From Chitinophaga hostae (GTDB taxonomy: Bacteria > Bacteroidota > Bacteroidia > Chitinophagales > Chitinophagaceae), in the NCBI RefSeq assembly GCF_018224885.1, contig NZ_JAGTXB010000010.1:1-64000 (forward strand): DNA of 64,000 nt. The letters are read 5' to 3'. Both the position numbers and the translations under genes were made by a program. Shown here piece by piece: positions 26,323-34,590 of this stretch; the stretch's first letter is position 1; each line of letters starts with the position of its first letter. A model generated the notes under the pieces. That model was given only the letters and a program-made list of their open reading frames with translations. It had not been told where the DNA came from and did not search any database.

Positions 26323-26452
26323 GCCTGTGTATTGATACCGCTAAAGTACGAAACAACAAAGAGAAGTACAGAAAAGATTGGCAGGCCGTAAATATTCCGT
26401 TGCTTATCAGGGTTTTCTAACAATCAGCTTTTTATCTGTTGCATTTAATCGT

Positions 26453-26460
26453 TATTTTTG
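26453..26460 (+). promoter_or_regulatory. -7 box for pyrR
   Basis: TATTTTTG, 19 nt before the proposed TTG start at 26480. It lies inside the longer open frame that begins at 26378, so it argues for the shorter pyrR. Confidence 0.5.
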
Positions 26461-26479
26461 GCCCCTAAAACGTTGTGTT

Positions 26480-27010
26480 TTGAAAACCATACTAAACGGC
26501 AGGCAGATGGCTATCACGATAGACAGGCTTTGTCACCAGTTGATAGAAAATCATTTACAATTTGAAAATACCGTGTTGATTGGCTTGCAGCCACGGGGTA
26601 TTTACTTATCCGGAAGAATTCATCAAACCCTGTTGAAATTGGTGCCTGGCGCACATATCGATTATGGTAAACTGGATATCACTTTTTACCGGGATGATTT
26701 TAACCAGAGCAAAACTTTGCATGTGCCGAGTGAAACAAGTATTGATTTTTCCATAGAAAATAAAAAGGTAGTGTTGATAGATGACGTGTTGTATACAGGC
26801 CGTACCATTCGTTCGGCCCTGGATGCAATGCTGGATTTCGGCCGGCCTGCTTCTGTGGAGCTGCTTACGCTGATAGACCGACGTTTCAGCAGGCAGCTGC
26901 CTATTCAGCCCGACTATACCGGACGAACCATTGATGCCCTCATTTCCCAGAAAGTAAGGGTGTTATGGAACGAAAGAGATGGTAACGACGAAGTAATCCT
27001 AATTGACTAA
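26480..27010 (+). CDS. pyrR: PyrR-type phosphoribosyltransferase/regulator
   Basis: 176 residues from a TTG start. The longer open frame from 26378 adds 34 residues that do not resemble PyrR. The family start (KTILNGRQMAITIDRLCHQL) and the PRPP loop VVLIDDVLYTGRTIRSALDA are clear. In Gram-positive bacteria PyrR regulates pyr genes by RNA attenuation and has uracil phosphoribosyltransferase activity. Here pyrB follows 51 nt later with its own -7 box, leaving no room for a classical attenuator, so the regulatory role in this organism is uncertain. Confidence 0.9.
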   Translation: MKTILNGRQMAITIDRLCHQLIENHLQFENTVLIGLQPRGIYLSGRIHQTLLKLVPGAHIDYGKLDITFYRDDFNQSKTLHVPSETSIDFSIENKKVVLIDDVLYTGRTIRSALDAMLDFGRPASVELLTLIDRRFSRQLPIQPDYTGRTIDALISQKVRVLWNERDGNDEVILID

Positions 27011-27046
27011 AATGAATCCGGATTTCAGAATTCAGATTTCACCCTT

Positions 27047-27054
27047 TATATTTG
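27047..27054 (+). promoter_or_regulatory. -7 box for pyrB, adjacent to the start codon
   Basis: TATATTTG ends 7 nt before the ATG at 27062, again predicting a very short or absent leader. Confidence 0.45.
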
Positions 27055-27061
27055 CACATTA

Positions 27062-27991
27062 ATGTCACTTTCTGTAAAACACTTACTCGGAATTCGCGAT
27101 CTGCAGCGCCAGGATATAGAGCTTATTTTTCAAACAGCCGACCAGTTTAAAGAGGTTTTACAAAGGCCTATTAAAAAGGTTCCTACGCTACGCGATACAA
27201 CAATTGTAAATTTATTTTTTGAGAACTCTACCCGCACCCGCATCTCTTTTGAGTTAGCGGAAAAGCGCCTGGGAGCCGATACCGTTAACTTTTCTGCCTC
27301 GGGATCATCGGTTTCCAAAGGTGAAACGCTGATAGACACGGTGAACAACATCCTGTCCATGAAAGTGGATATGGTGGTGATGCGGCACTCCGCCAGCGGC
27401 GCCCCGCATTTCCTGGCCAAGCACATCAACGTGCCTATCCTGAATGCAGGCGATGGTATCAACGAACATCCCACGCAGGCGCTGCTTGATGCCTTCTCCA
27501 TCCGGGAAAGACTGGGCAGTGTGGAGGGGAAAAAGATCGCCATATGCGGCGATATTATGCACTCCAGGGTAGCCCTCTCCAATATCTACTGTCTCAAAAA
27601 ACTGGGCGCAGAAGTAACCGTGGTAGGTCCGCCTACGCTGATCCCGAAATATATGGCCGCCGCACTGGGTGTAAATGTCAGCTACAGTATCCGTGAAGCC
27701 CTGGAATGGTGCGATGTAGCCAACGTATTACGTATCCAGCTGGAAAGGCAAAATACCCCCTTGTTCTCTTCACTGCGGGAATATTCCCTCGCTTACGGCG
27801 TAAACCGTGAACTGCTCGATAGCCTGAATAAAGAAATCGTCATCATGCACCCGGGACCTATCAACCGCGGTGTGGAAATAAATTCTGATGTGGCCGACTC
27901 AGGTCAGTCCATTATCCTCGACCAGGTAGAAAACGGAGTGGCTGTCCGCATGGCTGCACTGTATTTGCTGGCAGGAAAGAAAACAGAGTAG
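27062..27991 (+). CDS. pyrB: aspartate carbamoyltransferase catalytic subunit
   Basis: 309 residues. Carbamoyl-phosphate-binding loop FENSTRTRISFELAEKRLG, then DGINEHPTQALLDAF and VMRHSASG; the C-terminal domain has MHPGPINRGVE. It catalyses the committed step of pyrimidine synthesis. No regulatory subunit gene (pyrI) is next to it. The gene follows pyrR, and a family A repeat begins 4 nt after its stop codon. Confidence 0.97.
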   Translation: MSLSVKHLLGIRDLQRQDIELIFQTADQFKEVLQRPIKKVPTLRDTTIVNLFFENSTRTRISFELAEKRLGADTVNFSASGSSVSKGETLIDTVNNILSMKVDMVVMRHSASGAPHFLAKHINVPILNAGDGINEHPTQALLDAFSIRERLGSVEGKKIAICGDIMHSRVALSNIYCLKKLGAEVTVVGPPTLIPKYMAAALGVNVSYSIREALEWCDVANVLRIQLERQNTPLFSSLREYSLAYGVNRELLDSLNKEIVIMHPGPINRGVEINSDVADSGQSIILDQVENGVAVRMAALYLLAGKKTE

Positions 27992-27994
27992 AAT

Positions 27995-28094
27995 AGCTAT
28001 TAGCTTTTAGCTTTTAGCAAAAATGCAGCGAAGAACATAATATGTTCAACTCGCTGCATTTTTGCTAAAAGCTAACAGCTAAAAGCTAATAGCT
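27995..28094. repeat. family A hairpin repeat, copy 2 (complete)
   Basis: Core AAAAATGCAGCGA against TCGCTGCATTTTT with a 19-nt loop, flanked by AGCTATTAGCTTTTAGC on the left and GCTAAAAGCTAATAGCT on the right. It occupies the gap between pyrB and the convergent SusC gene. Its right flank runs into the coding end of the SusC gene and supplies the final codons and the TAG stop (28079-28081). Confidence 0.88.
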
Positions 28095-31000
28095 GCTCCA
28101 GCCGTATACGATCTGAAAAAAGGATATACGTTCCCGTTATAACCACCTGCCTGTTCAGGGTCATAATACTTGATCTTCATTTTTGTAGTTTCCCAGAGAT
28201 CCTGTCCGGAGAAATAAATGCGCAGACTGGTGAGCCGGATCTGTTTCAGCCAGCGTGGCGGAATGGTATAACCCAGTTGGAGGTTTTTAAGCCGGATATA
28301 AGCGCCATTCATCACCCAATGCGACGAGGGTACCGTATTCTGTTCATCGTTCATATACAGACGGGGAAATAAGGCATTTGGATGATCGGGCGTCCAGTAG
28401 TCCTGGTTGATATCCCAGGGTTGCTGCCAGGTGCCCGTAAAGGGCAGGTTATAGCGGGGATCCGGCATTACCTTACGGTTGGCCACCCCCTGGAAGAAAA
28501 CAGAAAAATCGAACCCTTTCCAGGCAAATCCGGCATCTATTCCGTAAGACAACTGCGGATCAGTGCTGCCCAGGTACACGAGGTCAGCCTTATCTATGTG
28601 ATGGTCGCCATTGATATCTTTATAGCGCAGATCTCCTGGTCCGGTGGCCGCGGTTTGAAAAGGATGCTGCGCCACGTCAGCGGCGGTTTGGAAATAGCCG
28701 TCAGACAGGTATCCGAAAAGGGAAGAGTAGGGATAGCCGGCGATGCCCTGGTTCCATCCGGCCTGCGGAGCTACATCGTCGTTGCGCAGCACCTTATTCT
28801 GGCTATTGAACAAATTCGCGTTAATATACCAGGTAAATGGTCCCCGGTCGTCTCTCCAGCCGGCGTTGATTTCCCAGCCCCAGGTTTTCATTTCTCCCCG
28901 GTGAAAAGCAAGCGGCCAGGCGCCTTCTGTGGAAGCCGTCAACTGCGGGATCTGCATATCACGGTTCCGTTTTACAAAATAATCGGCCGCCAGCGTAAGT
29001 CGTCCGCGGAAAAGTGTGGCATCCCACCCGTAGTTATTTGTAGAGATATTTTCCCATCCTTTGGCCTGGATGACCGGATTTTTATAAACGAATGGCTGCT
29101 GACGCCAGTAGTTACCAAAGGTAAAGGTCTGCAGGCGCTCGTCGTTCGGTATATTGTTCCAGCTGTTTACATTGCCCAGCCGGCCCCAGGACCATCTTAA
29201 TTTAAACTCATTGAAAAACGGCAACGCCCTGTTAAACCAGGTTTCATTGTTTAACCGCCATCCGGCAGAAAAAGAAGGGAACGCCTGCCATTGGGTTCCT
29301 CCTTCAAACGAAGTGCTGTATTGCGTTAAACGCGCACCGATCAGGTTCGCTTCCACGAGGTAGCGGTTATCATAATTATAATTCAGCTTGCCGAAAATTG
29401 ATTGCAATGAACCGCTGGCCGCCAGTAACTGCGTATAGTCGGGGGCGTTAGTAAAGCTATTGTTGCTGATATCAGCAGGGGAGATGTGATAGGAAGCAGC
29501 GGTGTGCTGCGTGGTGTTATAGGTTTCCTGGGTATAACCGCCCAACAGATGGATATTGTGTTTTTCTCTTTTTACATCGTAATCTGCCAGCGCCTGTAGG
29601 TTCCCGCCTTTGGCTACGAGCTTGCTTTTTTGGAGCATGTTATCCGGCGGTACCAGTGCGGCAGTATCTACCCGGTTCCATAGCACAATGGTATTCCTGC
29701 CGAGATTATCCTGCAAGGTATGTCGCTGCGGACTGTAGATCAGGCGAAGCGTAAGACCTTTGGCAATGCTGTCTGCACGTAAGGTAAATACTGCATCCAC
29801 ATAATTATTTTTTTCGTCGCGCTCCCCGCCATCTGCCAGTACCGGGTAGGTAGGCGCGCCGCCATAGGCATAGTTGCTCGTGCTCGGCACATAAACAGGC
29901 ACATTGCCTGGTCCCCGGAAAAGCCCGGCCAGCAAACCTTTCGGTCCTTCTACGGGTTGCGATGGAGAAAAGGTATTGGTTTGTGCGTACGACAACCGTG
30001 TTTCCAGGCTCACATGTTTACTGAAGCGATTGTTCATATTTACACGGGCGTTGACCCGCTGTGTTTTGTCTGGCCCAACGGCGAAAAGTCCTTGTCGCCC
30101 GAAATACCCCAGCGACGCGGAAAACTGGTTGGAGCTATCGCCGCCCTTCACGGAGATATTATAATTCTGTACACCTGTTTTGCTTTTGGTGAGCACGGGT
30201 ATCGGATCAAAATTGTAATAGTATTTATAATAATCCGGTTGCTGATAGTCGATGGCGTAGTGATTACCAGACTGCATCAGCGCTATTTCAGCCGGATCCC
30301 AGCGTGGCGTTTTGCCTGCATTTCCGGCCGCGATATTTTCCATTTCAGCTGCTTTCCAGGAAGGTAACCGGTTAGGCAGGCGGATAGGGGTTTCAAAGCC
30401 GGCGAGGGTATTAAAATCAACTCTGAGCTTGCCTGGTTTGCCGGTCCGGGTAGTTACAAGCACTACGCCGCCCGCGCCCCGTGCGCCGTATATAGAGGCG
30501 GCGGCGGCATCTTTCAGGATGGAAACCGATTCAATGTCATCAGGGTTTAGTACGGCCAGTGAACCAGGCACGCCGTCTACAATAATGGGCGTGTTACCGG
30601 AGGCGGAACTAACACCTCTTACCTGTATATTAAAGCCTTCCCGGCCCGGCTGCCCGTTACTGCGGGTAACTACCAGCCCGGTGGCGGTGCCTTGTAAGGC
30701 GGCCATCACATTGGCTACTGGGCGGCTTCTCAGCCGTACGCCGTCTACCTGGGCAATAGCCCCGGTAATGTTGGCGCGTTTCTGCAATCCATATCCCAGT
30801 ACAATCAGTTCATTGAGTTTACGAAGATCGGGTTGCAGCAATACAGAAAAACTCCTGCGTTCCCGCACAGCGATTTCCTTTGTCTCAAACCCGATCAGTG
30901 ATACCTGCAGGGTCGCTTGCCCGCTGGCCACATCGAGTTTAAAGCTGCCGTCTTCTTTTGTGGCGGTGCCGTTAGTGCTGCCTTTTTCCCGGATAGATAC

Positions 31001-31468
31001 GCCGCTGAGTGCCTGCATACCATCACTGACACTCCCGGTAACTGTCCATTTGTTGCTGTTAGTTTCTTTATCAGGGAGCGGCGGCAGGTTTGATGCAATG
31101 GCATTGAGCGGAATAACGATGATCTGCCCATCTTTTATTTCCACTTTATATTTAGTGGGAGGGAAGATGCTGGGCAGTACTTCCCGCAGCGGCGCATTGT
31201 GTACATGTAAGCTAACACCGTGGCGCGTCTCCAGTTCTTCGGAAGAAATAGCAAAAGTGTATTTGGTTTGTTTCTCTATTTCACGGATCACGGTTTTCAG
31301 GCTGGCATTATTAAACTGGAGGGAAACTCGTTTTGGAGGGGCAACAGGTTGTTGAGCCATTGCAACAGCATTGGCGAATACCAGGATAACAACGAAAATA
31401 AAATCAGGCACGCATCCAAACCTGGTATTGGAGCCACGCGCCTGTAGCATAAAATGCTGCATAAGCAA
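28079..31468 (-). CDS. SusC/RagA-type TonB-linked outer-membrane protein, no SusD partner
   Basis: 1129 residues. A long N-terminus with a signal peptide (VILVFANAVAMAQQ), an STN/secretin-N domain (about 45-110, FNNASLKTVIREIEKQTKY), a CarboxypepD_reg-like domain (WTVTGSVSDGMQALSGVSI), a plug with IIVDGVPGSLAVLNPDDIES, and a beta-barrel ending in Phe. STN-containing SusC proteins signal to a FecR anti-sigma factor. The sigma and FecR genes lie upstream, but no SusD gene follows; pyrB is next. The last codons AISF-stop derive from the flank of a family A repeat. Confidence 0.92.
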   Translation of the reverse strand: MLMQHFMLQARGSNTRFGCVPDFIFVVILVFANAVAMAQQPVAPPKRVSLQFNNASLKTVIREIEKQTKYTFAISSEELETRHGVSLHVHNAPLREVLPSIFPPTKYKVEIKDGQIIVIPLNAIASNLPPLPDKETNSNKWTVTGSVSDGMQALSGVSIREKGSTNGTATKEDGSFKLDVASGQATLQVSLIGFETKEIAVRERRSFSVLLQPDLRKLNELIVLGYGLQKRANITGAIAQVDGVRLRSRPVANVMAALQGTATGLVVTRSNGQPGREGFNIQVRGVSSASGNTPIIVDGVPGSLAVLNPDDIESVSILKDAAAASIYGARGAGGVVLVTTRTGKPGKLRVDFNTLAGFETPIRLPNRLPSWKAAEMENIAAGNAGKTPRWDPAEIALMQSGNHYAIDYQQPDYYKYYYNFDPIPVLTKSKTGVQNYNISVKGGDSSNQFSASLGYFGRQGLFAVGPDKTQRVNARVNMNNRFSKHVSLETRLSYAQTNTFSPSQPVEGPKGLLAGLFRGPGNVPVYVPSTSNYAYGGAPTYPVLADGGERDEKNNYVDAVFTLRADSIAKGLTLRLIYSPQRHTLQDNLGRNTIVLWNRVDTAALVPPDNMLQKSKLVAKGGNLQALADYDVKREKHNIHLLGGYTQETYNTTQHTAASYHISPADISNNSFTNAPDYTQLLAASGSLQSIFGKLNYNYDNRYLVEANLIGARLTQYSTSFEGGTQWQAFPSFSAGWRLNNETWFNRALPFFNEFKLRWSWGRLGNVNSWNNIPNDERLQTFTFGNYWRQQPFVYKNPVIQAKGWENISTNNYGWDATLFRGRLTLAADYFVKRNRDMQIPQLTASTEGAWPLAFHRGEMKTWGWEINAGWRDDRGPFTWYINANLFNSQNKVLRNDDVAPQAGWNQGIAGYPYSSLFGYLSDGYFQTAADVAQHPFQTAATGPGDLRYKDINGDHHIDKADLVYLGSTDPQLSYGIDAGFAWKGFDFSVFFQGVANRKVMPDPRYNLPFTGTWQQPWDINQDYWTPDHPNALFPRLYMNDEQNTVPSSHWVMNGAYIRLKNLQLGYTIPPRWLKQIRLTSLRIYFSGQDLWETTKMKIKYYDPEQAGGYNGNVYPFFRSYTAGAAISF

Positions 31469-31483
31469 AAGGTCAGGCGCGTA

Positions 31484-32461
31484 TTAGTAGATATCTACCA
31501 GGTCATTTTTATGAGTAACGTTAATCTGAAGGGTTTTTCTCATAATGTCCAGCACCTCATCCAGCGACATATTCGGGAAGGTAGCGAGCAGCTTTTTATC
31601 AGCCAGTTGCTGATTGCTGATCGTGATCTGTACATTATAAAAATCTTCCAATGCGTCTACCACCTCATTCAGTGGGGTATCATCAAAAGTCAGGGTCCGG
31701 GTTTTCCAGGCCAGGATGTTATTATTCTTTTTATGAATGCGGGTATCTATCGCATTGCCATTATGCTTCAGAGACGCTTCTACTCCCGGGGTAAGTATCA
31801 CTTTTTTCTCGGTGCCTTTATAGGCGGCGCTTACCTTTCCTGACTGCACAAATACTTTTACGCCGCTGTTGGCGGCCTTTACATTAAAGGCGGTACCCAG
31901 TACCTGTACTTCTACTTCCGGCGCATTAACGATAAAAGGAAGGGCATCATTCTTTTTAACATCAAAAAATGCTTCTCCCTTATCTATTTTAACCAACCTG
32001 TTTGCTTTCCCAAATCCGCGGGCATAGCGCACCTGCGTATGCGCGTTCAGGTAAAGCATAGAACCATCCGGCAAACGCAGGCTATCCTGTTGCATGTCGG
32101 TAGCGTAGGTTTTATAGCCGCCAGGACCCATCCATGTCCAGGTACCTGCAATCAGCAGCACAGCGGCAGCTGCCCACCAGTATCTGCGGTTCATCTTCAC
32201 AACACGGGTATTAACCAACGGAGCCGGCATAGCTACAGGAACCTTGTCCAGCATGGTATTGAGCTCCTGCCATTTTCCATCAGTATCAAAAGTGGAAGGG
32301 GCGGGGAGCGGATCGCCATGCCACATCGCTTTCATATCCAGGAAAATATCCAGGTTTCCAGCGTCCTGTTGCATCCATTCGTTGAGCTGCTGCTTGAACT
32401 GCTCATTCTCCGGATCCTCCAGGTAACGGACTACTATATCTATGTCGGTTTGATTATTCAT
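31484..32461 (-). CDS. FecR-family anti-sigma factor
   Basis: 325 residues. A cytoplasmic N-terminal part (LEDPENEQFKQQLNEWMQQD), one transmembrane helix (YWWAAAAVLLIAGTWTW, near residue 93), and a periplasmic FecR domain with LRLPDGSMLYLNAHTQVRY, GEAFFDVKKNDALPF and VQVLGTAFNVKA. The C-terminal DUF4974 segment (DTPLNEVVDALEDFYNVQI) contacts the STN domain of the receptor. It transmits the signal from the SusC protein to the ECF sigma factor. It lies 15 nt before the receptor gene, so they are likely co-transcribed. Confidence 0.95.
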   Translation of the reverse strand: MNNQTDIDIVVRYLEDPENEQFKQQLNEWMQQDAGNLDIFLDMKAMWHGDPLPAPSTFDTDGKWQELNTMLDKVPVAMPAPLVNTRVVKMNRRYWWAAAAVLLIAGTWTWMGPGGYKTYATDMQQDSLRLPDGSMLYLNAHTQVRYARGFGKANRLVKIDKGEAFFDVKKNDALPFIVNAPEVEVQVLGTAFNVKAANSGVKVFVQSGKVSAAYKGTEKKVILTPGVEASLKHNGNAIDTRIHKKNNNILAWKTRTLTFDDTPLNEVVDALEDFYNVQITISNQQLADKKLLATFPNMSLDEVLDIMRKTLQINVTHKNDLVDIY

Positions 32462-32532
32462 GGCTACTTATTAGTAATACAACCAGGGAACGTTATACCA
32501 TTAAGCGATAATAAAAAAAATTTTGGCCGCGG

Positions 32533-33075
32533 TCAGGACTTATTAATAAGGTCTACCCGTAATCGTTTTAATGCTGTGGTCAGATGGGCGTATACTGTAT
32601 TAATAGATATATTTAATTGCTCGGCGATTTCAGCGGGAGACAAGCCTTTGAGGCGGCTCATTTCAAATACACGACGACATTGTTCAGGCAATTTCTCCAG
32701 CGCAGAACGGTAGTGCGCTTCCAGTTCTTTGTGCTCCAGCTGTGAATGATTGTCGGCTGCGGGATTTGCGCGATGCAGCTGCTCCTTGGCATATACTTCC
32801 TGCCGCTGTTCTTTTTTAATACGGTTTAAACAGGTATTCACCGTAGCTCTTGCCAGGTAATGGTTAATCGGGGCTCTTTCATCCAGGTTTTCCGCACCTT
32901 TCCACAAATTGAGGAAAACATCCTGTACCATATCATTCGCATCATCTTCGTTCTTTACATACTTCACGGCAATATTATACATAGAAGGGGCGAACTGTTT
33001 AAAAACAGCCTCAAATACATCTTTATTCCTGCTCCGGATGCCTTTTACTATTTCGTCGTTACTCAATTGCAACAT
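32533..33075 (-). CDS. ECF-type RNA polymerase sigma factor
   Basis: 180 residues. Region 2 shows YNIAVKYVKNEDDANDMVQD (the DAnDmvQDvFl core), and region 4 shows MSRLKGLSPAEIAEQLNISI with the helix-turn-helix. First gene of the sigma-FecR-SusC cassette; it probably activates that cassette when the receptor binds its ligand. The 245-nt divergent region upstream also serves the DSL-repeat protein gene on the other strand. Confidence 0.95.
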   Translation of the reverse strand: MLQLSNDEIVKGIRSRNKDVFEAVFKQFAPSMYNIAVKYVKNEDDANDMVQDVFLNLWKGAENLDERAPINHYLARATVNTCLNRIKKEQRQEVYAKEQLHRANPAADNHSQLEHKELEAHYRSALEKLPEQCRRVFEMSRLKGLSPAEIAEQLNISINTVYAHLTTALKRLRVDLINKS

Positions 33076-33320
33076 GCTTTTGATCTTTTGTACTTGTTTC
33101 CGTAGTGCGAAGATAATTTTTAAAATTACTAATTACGAACGCTTACCTGTGAAGGCGCCGTAATTCTTTTTTTCACTTTAACATTTCTTTGACTAATGGT
33201 AAGTGAATTGTCGGATGTATTGTTATTATACGGCAGCCAACGATGAGGGCATATATCAAAAACCATGCACATTCATCAGAGCCGGATGAACTTATCATTA
33301 AACATTAACCATACAAAAAA

Positions 33321-33956
33321 TTGAATGCCATGAAAAAATCAATTGTAGGAATGCTCGCATTAGCAACAATGGTAGTAGGAATGTCCGCTTTTAAAAGCGC
33401 CGACGTAGCCGCAGTTAAGTCTGTTGACAGCACCGCCGCAATGGTGGATTCAGTAGCAGGCGTTGACTCCCTTGTTCGCGCAGACTCAATGAAGTTCTAT
33501 GGACTGGACTCTTTGCAGCACCTGGATTCTTTAACAAGTCTCGATTCTTTAAAAGGAACTGACTCATTAATGAGATTTGATTCTTTGCAACGCGTTGACT
33601 CTTTAACAAGTCTCGATTCTTTAAAAGGAACAGATTCATTAATGAGATTTGATTCTTTACAGCGTGTAGACTCATTACAGGGCCTGGATAGAGCAAAAAG
33701 TGTTGCCGTAGAAGGTGGTTCTATCACCGGTAAAATTGCACCGGCCGATGGCGCTGCTGAAGTAGAAGCAGACAACGGTACCGATAAACTGAAAGGTGCG
33801 GTATCACAGGGTGCATTTACGATCCCTGCTGCAAAAGCCGGTACTTATACAGTTACCGTGCTGGGTAAAAGCCCTTACAAAAATGCCGTGATTAAAGATG
33901 TAAAAGTGGAAGAAGGAAAGGCTACAGACCTGGGCGAAATCAAATTAGAGCAATAG
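33321..33956 (+). CDS. exported DSL-hexad repeat protein
   Basis: 211 residues (start at 33321, or the MKKS start at 33330). A signal peptide (MKKSIVGMLALATMVVGM) precedes the region of about residues 63-128, built of ten hexads DSLxxx: DSLQHL, DSLTSL, DSLKGT, DSLMRF, DSLQRV, then the same four again and DSLQGL. The last about 75 residues look like a small beta-sandwich (SITGKIAPADGAAEVEA and FTIPAAKAGTYTVTVLGKSP), similar to carboxypeptidase-regulatory domains. The regular Asp-Ser-Leu spacing suggests a beta-solenoid or an extended repeat, but no named family was recognised. The duplicated block is also exact at the amino-acid level. Confidence 0.85.
   Translation: MNAMKKSIVGMLALATMVVGMSAFKSADVAAVKSVDSTAAMVDSVAGVDSLVRADSMKFYGLDSLQHLDSLTSLDSLKGTDSLMRFDSLQRVDSLTSLDSLKGTDSLMRFDSLQRVDSLQGLDRAKSVAVEGGSITGKIAPADGAAEVEADNGTDKLKGAVSQGAFTIPAAKAGTYTVTVLGKSPYKNAVIKDVKVEEGKATDLGEIKLEQ
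33525..33668 (+). repeat. 72-bp tandem duplication in the DSL region
   Basis: Two adjacent 72-nt units (33525-33596 and 33597-33668) encode the same 24 residues (four DSL hexads) with only synonymous differences. The unit length is a multiple of the 18-nt hexad, so copy number can change without breaking the frame. Confidence 0.9.
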
Positions 33957-34026
33957 TCTGAATTAATGAAATAGCAACCAACAACACAACATCATCCAAT
34001 ATGGAAACCCATTTTGGTTTGATCCA

Positions 34027-34056
34027 GGGGGCCCCATCTCGGGCCCTCTTTTTTTT
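34027..34056 (+). terminator. terminator of the DSL-repeat gene
   Basis: GGGGGCCC (34027-34034) pairs with GGGCCCTC (34041-34048), with eight T following. Confidence 0.75.
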
Positions 34057-34107
34057 GCCTGAATAGCTGGCTATTTTCCCGGTTTATGATTTTGGAAGAA
34101 GAATTAT

Positions 34108-34115
34108 TAAATTTG
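34108..34115 (+). promoter_or_regulatory. -7 box for the DUF486 gene
   Basis: TAAATTTG lies between two candidate start codons (34086 and 34128), which supports the later one; the gap to the ATG at 34128 is 12 nt. Confidence 0.4.
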
Positions 34116-34127
34116 CGGATTTATTTT

Positions 34128-34457
34128 ATGCGCACCATTCTCCTTCTTACCGTTTCCAACACGTTCATGACTTTCGCCTGGTATGGACACCTTAAACACC
34201 AGGACGTGGCCCTCTGGAAAGTCATCCTGATCAGCTGGGGCATCGCTTTTTTTGAATATTGCTTCATGGTGCCGGCCAACCGGTATGGCGCCCAGGAAGG
34301 ATTCAGCGGATTCCAGCTCAAAACCATCCAGGAAGTCATTACCCTCACCGTTTTCAGCATCTTTGCCGTCACTTTTCTCAAAGAACCCCTCCGCTGGAAC
34401 TACCTGGTCTCTTTTTTCTTCCTGGTAGGGGCCGTTTATTTTATGTTTAAAAAATAA
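34128..34457 (+). CDS. DUF486 (DMT-like) small membrane protein
   Basis: 109 residues from the ATG at 34128. Four transmembrane helices: TILLLTVSNTFMTFAWYG, DVALWKVILISWGIAFFEYC, a third before VFSIFAVTFLK, and WNYLVSFFFLVGAVYFMF. The conserved segment FEYCFMVPANRYGA marks DUF486, related to small drug/metabolite transporters. No substrate is known. It stands between the DSL-repeat gene and the next ECF sigma gene. Confidence 0.88.
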   Translation: MRTILLLTVSNTFMTFAWYGHLKHQDVALWKVILISWGIAFFEYCFMVPANRYGAQEGFSGFQLKTIQEVITLTVFSIFAVTFLKEPLRWNYLVSFFFLVGAVYFMFKK

Positions 34458-34590
34458 TGCAGAAACACCGCAGCAAGGGTTTTTATATTAGTGAAATATT
34501 ACATTAAATAAAAAAAGATGTAAAACAAGATTAAATTAATGTTATTCCGTATTATCTTTAGGGATCAACTTTCAACCAAAAACGAATTCA

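Noticed and set aside
26378..26479. Long N-terminal extension of PyrR
   Set aside because: It contains the -7 box at 26453-26460, and the residues do not resemble PyrR.
28382..31355. Long plus-strand open frames opposite the first SusC gene (28382-29200, 30312-31355)
   Set aside because: They lie antisense to a clear SusC gene, have no recognisable domains, and show composition expected of an antisense shadow.
33525..33668. Tandem repeat as a possible CRISPR array
   Set aside because: The units are contiguous 72-mers in frame within a coding sequence, with no spacers.
33415..33775. Minus-strand open frames opposite the DSL repeats
   Set aside because: Repetitive only because the sense strand is repetitive; no start or domain evidence.
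33957..34026. Short ORF starting METHFGLIQG before the terminator at 34027
   Set aside because: It runs through the terminator hairpin, so coding is unlikely.
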